This document shows, one piece after another, positions 28,701-36,900 of a stretch of 64,000 nt of DNA. Source of the DNA: Toxorhynchites rutilus septentrionalis (Eukaryota > Arthropoda > Insecta > Diptera > Culicidae); contig NC_073746.1 of the NCBI RefSeq assembly GCF_029784135.1, forward strand, positions 98,115,015-98,179,014, read 5' to 3'. Position 1 is the stretch's first letter, and each line of letters opens with the position of its first letter. The notes beneath the pieces were generated by a model. The model was not told the origin of the DNA and made no database searches. It saw only the letters and a list, made by a program, of their open reading frames with translations. A program made the position numbers and the translations under genes.

Positions 28701-31700
28701 ACACGGGCCAGGCGCAGATTAAAACTACGGCGGGAGTTCCGCAGGGCTCTATCCTGGGCCCATCGCTCTGGAACAGTATGTACGATGGTGTACTAAAACT
28801 GAATCTGCCCAGAGGTGTGGAGATCATTGGCTTCGCGGATGACAAATATCTTCAAGGTGGAGATCATTGGCTTCGCGGATGACAAATATCTTCAAGGACA
28901 AACAGATATGCACATTGTACAGCTCAGTCCCATGTGCTTATCTTTTTCTGTACCTGACCCTGGCCCTCTTTCCAATGTTCGTAACTGTCCCGGACCAACA
29001 TATTCTTTTCGAAGCAGTATTTCTTGATTTATTTTTGTACTACCTGTTTGAAATTACAAATCCTCCGACCTGATCGAGAATCTCTTTCTGATTTGACTCA
29101 CTCACAACCGTTATTCCATGCGTTGACTGATTCACTTAACCCTTTCACGACCATGAGAAATATGTTTCCCTTATACAAAAGTATATTTTTCGATATTTCG
29201 ATATTTTTTTTTACTGATTGTCAAAATAAAATGTATGGCCAAGACAGCAAATGTGTTTCTGAAAAAAAAAGAACTGTCGAACATGGTCCGGTCTGACTTA
29301 ACAAAGACCACATAATAAATGTATTATGTATGTGCAATATCCACTTGCGCTTCACAAGTAAACGATTTTTTTCGTAGAATACCATACCTAACTATTTATT
29401 TTACTTTTATGATAATTTTTACTATGTTTTTTGTATTACAAAGCAATAAATAAAATACCGATATTATAAACCTAACTCTTCATTTATTTCCTTTTATGGT
29501 CCATAGGGAAAAATATTTCCCATGAAATCATAGGAAACCTATACACCCTGCTATGTTTTTCTGGTGATATTCTCTTACTTTACACCACAATAGCTAAAAT
29601 ATAATGTTGTATTGGTATATTTAGTCTAGAGCATCTTATGGTCCTGAAAGGGTTAGGGAATATTCTTAATTTTACTTTTTTATATCTGTAAAATGATCCT
29701 AAGAGTTGTGATTTGTTTGGCTATTTTCATTGGATCAGAAAGTTTTCTTTTTTTCTGACATTTAGTGAGGCTATTCATATGCGTTACATTTGCTGTTAGA
29801 CTGCGTTGGCATCAGATGCTTCTTGTGTGATTCCGATCCCCGTCACATGGAAAGCTGATATTAATAGTGTTTTCGCGATAAATATCAGATTTGTGGGCGT
29901 TTTACCACTTTGAAAGATATTTCGATCTATGACCATGAACCTAAATTGAAACCGGTGGATTGGGAGCGGTGTGAATCCGATACTTTAGCTTTAAAGCGAG
30001 CATATGATGAAACAAGCAAATGGATGTTCAGGGAGATTATATTCAATATTAAGAAGTATCTTAAACTATAGAATCTTGTTTTTCTTATCGAATGACAAAA
30101 CATATTGAACAACCTAGCTGGGTGCATTTTTATGACTATGTAAACATTTAACACTGTCCTTATCTAACATTACCAGAGATATGCGCTGGTTCGTTATAGG
30201 AGGGGATTTCAATGCTTGGGCAGTAGAGTGGGGAAGCAGATGCACCAACGCGAGAGGGACTAGTTCACTAGAAGCTCTAGCCAAGTTGGATGTTACCCTG
30301 TGCAACGAGGGCACCACTAGTACCTTCCGCCGAGAGGGTCGAGAGTCCATCATCGACTTGACTTTCTGCAGTCCTTCGTTAATGACGAAAATGAGGTGGA
30401 GGGTATGTGAAGGATACACCCACAGTGATCATCAAGCCATCCGTTATACCATTGGCCAACGAAACTCCGTGGCAGTACGGATAAATAGGACATGCCCGCG
30501 CAGGTGGAAGACAAAAACCTTTGACAAGGACCTTTTCATCGAAGCACTACGCGTGGAAAGCGACGTCTTGAACATGAACGCGGATGAACTGACGGAAACG
30601 CTAGCAACAGCATGTGATATAACAATGCCAAGAAAAAGGGAACCCAGGTATAAGCGACCTCCAGCCTATTGGTGGAGCGAGGCACTTGGCGTGCTTCGGG
30701 CCAACTGCCTTAGCGCCAGAAGACGTTTCCAACGGTCAAGCATAGACACCAGAGAAGAGCGGAGAGTGGAATTCAGAGAGGCTAGATCCACTCTTAAACG
30801 GGCGATTAAGCGGACCAAATCTAATTGCTTCAGGGAGTTATGTCGTGGACGTCAATCCATGGGGCAATGCTTACCGAATGGTGATGGCGAAGCTCAGGGG
30901 CCCAACGACACCTTCCGGAATGTGTCCCGAAAAATTAAAAATTATCGTGGAAGGGTTATTTGCGCAGCACGACCCAACGACCTGGCCACCCACGCCATAT
31001 GGAGAGGATGAGGATAGCATCGAACGATGAGCTAGTTGCAGCTATCAAACGCCTAAAAACGAAGAAAGCGCCTGGCCCAGATGGAATCCCCAACGTAGCT
31101 TTGAAAGCGGCAGTCCTAGCATTCCCTGATATGTTCAGGACAGCCATGCAGAAGTGTCTAGACGAATGCTACTTTCCGGATCGATGGAAGCTACAACAGC
31201 TAGTACTACTGCCCAAGCCAGGAAAGACGCCGGGTGGTCCAGCATCGTATAGACCCATATGCCTGTTGGACACTCTTGGGAAACTTTTGGAGAGAATCAT
31301 CCTTAATAGGCTGACGGAATGCACCGAGGGAGTTCGTGGACTGTCCGATAATCAATTCGGATTTCGGAAAGGGAGATCCACGGTAGATGCCATTCGCATA
31401 GTGGTCGAAAGAGCCAACAGAGCATCCAAACAGAAGCTCAGAGGAAATCGATACTGCGCAGTGATAACGATCGACGTTAAGAACGCGTTCAATAGTGCCA
31501 GGTGGGAGGCCATCGCGACTGCGCTCCACACGATGAAAGTCCCAGACTACCTGTGTAGAATACTGAGAAGCTACTTCGAGAACCGTGTGCTGGTGTACGA
31601 GACAAACACGGGCCAGGCGCAGATTAAAACTACGGCGGGAGTTCCGCAGGGCTCTATCCTGGGCCCATCGCTCTGGAACAGTATGTACGATGGTGTACTA

Positions 31701-33869
31701 AAACTGAATCTGCCCAGAGGTGTGGAGATCATTGGCTTCGCGGATGACATCGTTATTCTCGCGACAGGGGAATCTTTGGAACGGGTCGAAATGCTCGCGA
31801 CCGAGTCGATAGACATGATCGGAAGGTGGATGCAAAGTGTGAAACTGCAGATAGCCCACCACAAGACGGAAATGCTGATTGTCAGCAACCGCAGGGCGGT
31901 GCAACGTGCAGAAATCACAATTGGAGAGCACTCGATAACCTCGAAGCGAGACCTAAAATACCTGGGGGTGCAGATCGACGATCGACTGAACTTCAACAGT
32001 CACGTCGACTACGCTTGTAAAAAAGCAACGAAGGCAATCAATGCACTGACACGAATCATGCCCAACAACTTTGGCCCAAGCAGCAGCAAGAGGCACCTCT
32101 TGGCTAGTGTCTCCTCATCGACACTACGTTACGGTGGTCCAGCCTGGATCGCGGCGTTAGAAACTCAGCGGAACACGAAGAGGCTGAATAGTACGTACCG
32201 GCTCATGGCGATGCGAGTCGCGAGTGCGTACAGAACCGTGTCAACAGAAGCGGTCTACGTCATAGCCAGGTTGGTCCCCATAGACATCATCTTGGCGGAG
32301 GACAGCGAGTGCTATAGGAGGAGGGGAACCAGAGGAATCCGGAAGCTAATGAGGGCGGAGTCGATGGCTAGGTGGCAGCAAGAGTGGAGTGCCGCGCAAA
32401 ACGGCAGGTGGACGCACAGGCTCATACCGACACTAATGGGCTGGGTGAACAGGAAACACGGAGAGGTAAATTTCCATCTAACGCAGTTTTTGTCTGGTCA
32501 TGGCTACTTCAGGCATATCTGCACCGGTTCGGACACGCAAGATCGCCTCTTTGTCCGGAGTGTGGAAATGTGGAGGAAACACCGGAACACATCGTATTCG
32601 AATGTCCCAGATTCACCACAGTGCGTGAGGGGCTGCCTACCCTTCATGCTGGGAACATCGTGGAGGAAATGTGTCGTGACGAGGGCACCTGGAACGCAGT
32701 AAACAGTGCAATCGTACATATCATGTCCGAGCTACAGCGGAAGTGGAGGACCGACCAGCATGCGGATAACGCCTGACCATAAGAGATGAATAATCGAGAC
32801 GGCTGTAGTACCGGATAGTCCTCCCGAGAGCCGCCGTGACGGAGTGCGCGTCATGTTGGAGGGCACTACCTAATCGGCGCTCCGCTGGGAAGAGAAATCC
32901 TGCGAGGGTGACTGTGACGGGGCGCGCGTCAAGTTGGAGGGCGCTTCCTAATCGGTGCACGTCTCGACAGGTAACCGGATACTGCCACGGAGAAGAGCAA
33001 AAATGCCTGCCTGGCAACGCCTGATCGTGGCCTGGATGGAGAAACACTGCGAACGTTTCGAAGGAGCGAGCATCAAGGATGAAACCATGATCAAAATGGT
33101 GCATACCCCACGAGAGTAGCTGTGACGGAGTGCGCGTCATGTTGGAGGGCACTACCTAATCGGCGCTCCGCTGGGAGAGAAATCCTGCGAGGGTGACTGT
33201 GACGGGGCGCGCGTCAAGTTGGAGGGCGCTTCCTAATCGGTGCACGTCTCGACAGGTAACCGGATACTGCCGCGGAGAACAGCAAAAATGCCTGCCTGGC
33301 AACGCCTGATCGTGGCCTGGATGGAGAAACACCGCGAAGGATGAAGCCGTGATCAAAATGGTGTATACCCCACGAGAGTAGCTGTGACGGAGTGCGCGTC
33401 ATGTAGGAGGGCACTACCTAATCGGCACTCCGCTGGGAAGAGAAATCCTGCGAGGGTGATTGTGACGGGGCGCGCGTCAAGTTGGAGGGCGCTTCCTAAT
33501 CGGTGCACGTCTCGACAGGTGAGAAATCCCGCGAGGGTGACTGTGACGGGTTGCGCGTCAAGTTGGAGGGCAATTCCTAATCGGTACACGTCTCGACGGG
33601 TAAATGGATGCCTGCGAAGAGGACATAAGCGCAGTGGAATGAAAAGCGAATAGAGAGAAAAAATGTTGAGAAAAAGGGAAGGACAACGCTAGTCAGCGTT
33701 GAAAACTCGAAGAGTGCATGAGCACAGCCGCCCCCTGAAGTAGTCGCCTAGATGTGGTCCCAGGGGGAATAAGGCAACGAGTAGAGGGCTTGGTTTTTGT
33801 GGGTGCGATACCCACTCGACGTCTGGGTTAACCCTTCCCAGATAAGGCTGGTAGAGCGTTCCTCACCTC

Positions 33870-33904
<35 letters not shown>

Positions 33905-36900
33905 ATGCGCTGGTTGAAAACGCATTCTTGTTCTCGTCAATTACAATCGGACATGAATGAACACGATAAGCTAAGAAGAACTTCTATCGTATCTTTAGAA
34001 ATATATGTTTTTCAAAACTTGAATGTAGTTTCTTTGCAGCTCAATATACTGTTTTTCAAACTGATTGATCAAATATTAAAAAAATGTTTTTTTTTACTGG
34101 AATAAGAAACAACTAAAATTTTAGACGAGTTTTAAAGTGGGTGGAAAAAAACCCTTGGTGAGGGTATGATGCACAGCTATTGTGAGGTATTGATATAATA
34201 GGTAACGTGAGACGTAGAAGTTTATAGCTCACGAGAGGAAGGACATTGTTTTTTCTCTTTCATCGCATCGATTGACTATTTAGAACAGCGGTACTCAACC
34301 TTTTTTCATATGGGCCTTTTTTAGTCATAATGTGACGGGCCGTAAACTACGAACTACGAGATTATTGCCGGCGAGAGTAAACATTGAAGAAATTTAATAA
34401 TAAATCTTTTTGATACAAATAGTTTACTGACTGAACCTCGATATTTGTACGGAAAATCCCTGGAATGGGGTCCTAATCACTGGATTCAAGGCTATTGTTG
34501 GATTCTTCCTCAAAAAAATTGCCGGGACCAAAACGGAAACAATTTTTAATTGATTTGTAAGTAAAATACCAGAATGACTAATTCAAATAAAATATAAATA
34601 AAGCTTCTATTGCATTTATATTAGCAGTCTCATATTTTATATGATTCCATTAAGGAAGAGACAGTTGAGTTCACAGTAAGAAAAGAGTCCTTGTTTTAGA
34701 TTTTGTTTCTGATTTGAATATTCATTTCTATTATTTTCAACCTTCGACAGATTTATGCATAACACGAAAAGCTTCATATGTGTAAGAATAAGGTGGTCAA
34801 GAAGTATCAATTGGTTTTTAGTTTAAATTATTCCAACCTGAATTTTCTCATCATACCTGCAGCTGATATTCCAAAAATAAAATAAAATCATTTGAATTCG
34901 CTTTTCAATTCAAAAATGCCTTCTAAAAAGGCACGACTCTACTTTTTTGCAAAGTTAAAGTAAAAGAAAAAGCCATAATCATAGCGATGAACACGATTAG
35001 ATTACAGTTGTTCCTAAGTTGTACATAGTCCGAACAACTTCTCACCCTCGGCTGAGGATCCTGAGATCCCCAGTGACGCGTGCACTCACAATAAACCTTG
35101 CGCAGTATGAGTACTCACCGTTCAAAGTATTCTCTCTATGTAAGTATGAAAAGTAAGAGAACATCACTTGCTGACGGTAATGCCAATTCATCCGTGTGGA
35201 GGTTTATAAGTATCAATTGATCGTTAGAGGCGATTTTCTAACGATTCTGTTTGGTTTAATGTTTATTTCACAGTGGCTTCCGTGGCCGAGAGATCACAGT
35301 GTCACACATATCATATCATCTTTCGACTCGCACTGGTCCATGTGTATTCCCGAAGTTGCCATTCATAATATTTTATAATTAAGGCGCATCATTTGGCATA
35401 GAAATATTTACTTATGGTACTAACTTGAAAAAAAAAAGACCAGGTATACTAGACGATGAAGTTATTCTGGTCCATCTATAGTGCTATTGAAGAACAGGAT
35501 ATTCATTTCCACGATTCTATTAACACTAAACCTACTGATGTTTCATGTATACCTATTCCTACCACAGCGGGTCAAGACCCTTTATGAATAGTTAGTGAAC
35601 AATGACTCGATTTATATAGTTTTTTTGAGAAACGTGACATACCATATTCTTCTGTATATTTCGACATTTTTAAAACAACAATTGTTAGCAAAATAATGAA
35701 ATTACAATTTTCGACACACAAAATAGCACTGCAATGGTTACTGTTAGTTCGCTTGGATAGTCAGCAATACAATTAATTCTAATCATTCACTATTCATTCA
35801 TAATTACAAAATATATAAAGCAATAGCAAAAATGTGTAATGCAATGGTTTTGTATCACAACCACACATACAAATCTCCCTGATATCATATGAATGTTTGC
35901 ACGGGTCAATTGACCCGTTGCGGTAGGTAATACAGATTGAATATATATCTCAGTAAAAAAATAACAAGAGAGCATTGGATGTATGTTTCAAGAAAAGAAG
36001 TGTAGGCAAATCATGTTGTGACAATGTAATTTGCAAAAACATTTTGATTTAAAGCTTAAAATGAGTCATTTGACTCCTCGTGATAAGTTTAGTGTTAATC
36101 TGAACTTTGAATTCACTCAATTTTCTAGTTGGGCTTCATACCGTTATGTCTAATTGAATCATTTTTTAACTTTTATCGGAATTTGATACATCTAGCCCGA
36201 CCAACACTACATACACTGGTAACAAATCTGTAGTTATTGAATTAAATTTTGAGATTATGAATCCGTTTTCCCGAACAAATCCCAAGACAAATCGTCTGCG
36301 TCAGATCTCTCAAAAATCGCACTCATGACGTTTTAGTACCTCAAAAAATCCAGCTTTTGTAATCATACCTGATACCTGGCGTTTGTATTAATTTATCTTT
36401 TGTATTGTTCCTGCATTCCATATCGAACGAGGAAAACCAAATCAAACCATCTGAGCGATGAAGCGGAAGTTCCGTTAACCCCGATTGAAAAGTCTTCTAG
36501 CGTGCATACACACATGGTGTTGGTCACTTTCAACAAGTTTCCAAAAGTGGAAACGACGACTACCTAACACTATAGGTATTAGCTAGCCAGCAGCTACCGT
36601 TGCTTGATGGAGTTGAGAACGTTGAATCGTTACTTGCTGTAACGTGCAAGGAAAACAAGATCATATTTCTCCGGTGAACCGTTTGCTGACACATAATGTT
36701 AATATTCATTCTGCGTCGTTTTCTTCCCACATCACTTGCCTACCTCAACGACCGATAATAGGGTCTGTGCGAGTATATGAAACTGTGTTGTTTACTTGAA
36801 ATCATATGATTACGCTTGTTTGTGTGAGTTTCCCTTTGATGAATATTCTCATAGTGGGAGGACAACATGAAGGGTGAATTACGTTTTTCTATGGCGATGT

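Larger units (their letters stand above)
25974..28841 (+). repeat. Tandem duplication, unit 1 (2868 bp)
   Basis: Nearly identical to 28882-31746, with about ten substitutions and small indels seen by eye. It contains 1.3 kb of pre-insertion DNA (including a TTAA-type MITE), one 14-bp target site, and the 5' part of the R1 LINE. It stops at GGATGAC, inside the codons for the reverse-transcriptase FADD motif. Confidence 0.93.
28882..31746 (+). repeat. Tandem duplication, unit 2 (about 2865 bp)
   Basis: Second copy of 25974-28841. At its right end the LINE continues uninterrupted (GGATGACATCGTTATTC), so this unit is in the ancestral arrangement at its right edge, while unit 1 has the ancestral left edge. 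Confidence 0.93.
30192..33900 (+). mobile_element. R1-clade non-LTR retrotransposon, 5'-truncated
   Basis: Runs from the truncated endonuclease to a 28-A tail (33873-33900), with a 14-bp target duplication GATATGCGCTGGTT on both sides (30178-30191, 33902-33915). The order endonuclease, reverse transcriptase, CCHC zinc knuckle, long 3' UTR is that of R1-clade elements. It inserted into ordinary intron DNA, not rDNA. At least three frameshifts make it inactive. It is in antisense orientation within the first coding intron of atos. Confidence 0.9.

Noticed and set aside
28301..31529. 107-codon minus ORFs in both duplication units
   Set aside because: Antisense shadows of the reverse-transcriptase gene; their duplication only reflects the tandem repeat.
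32720..33653. Several ORFs on both strands with repeated peptide units (for example HRLGSALQLDARPVTVTLAG)
   Set aside because: They come from the tandem repeats of the LINE 3' UTR and stand in a non-coding position relative to the element.
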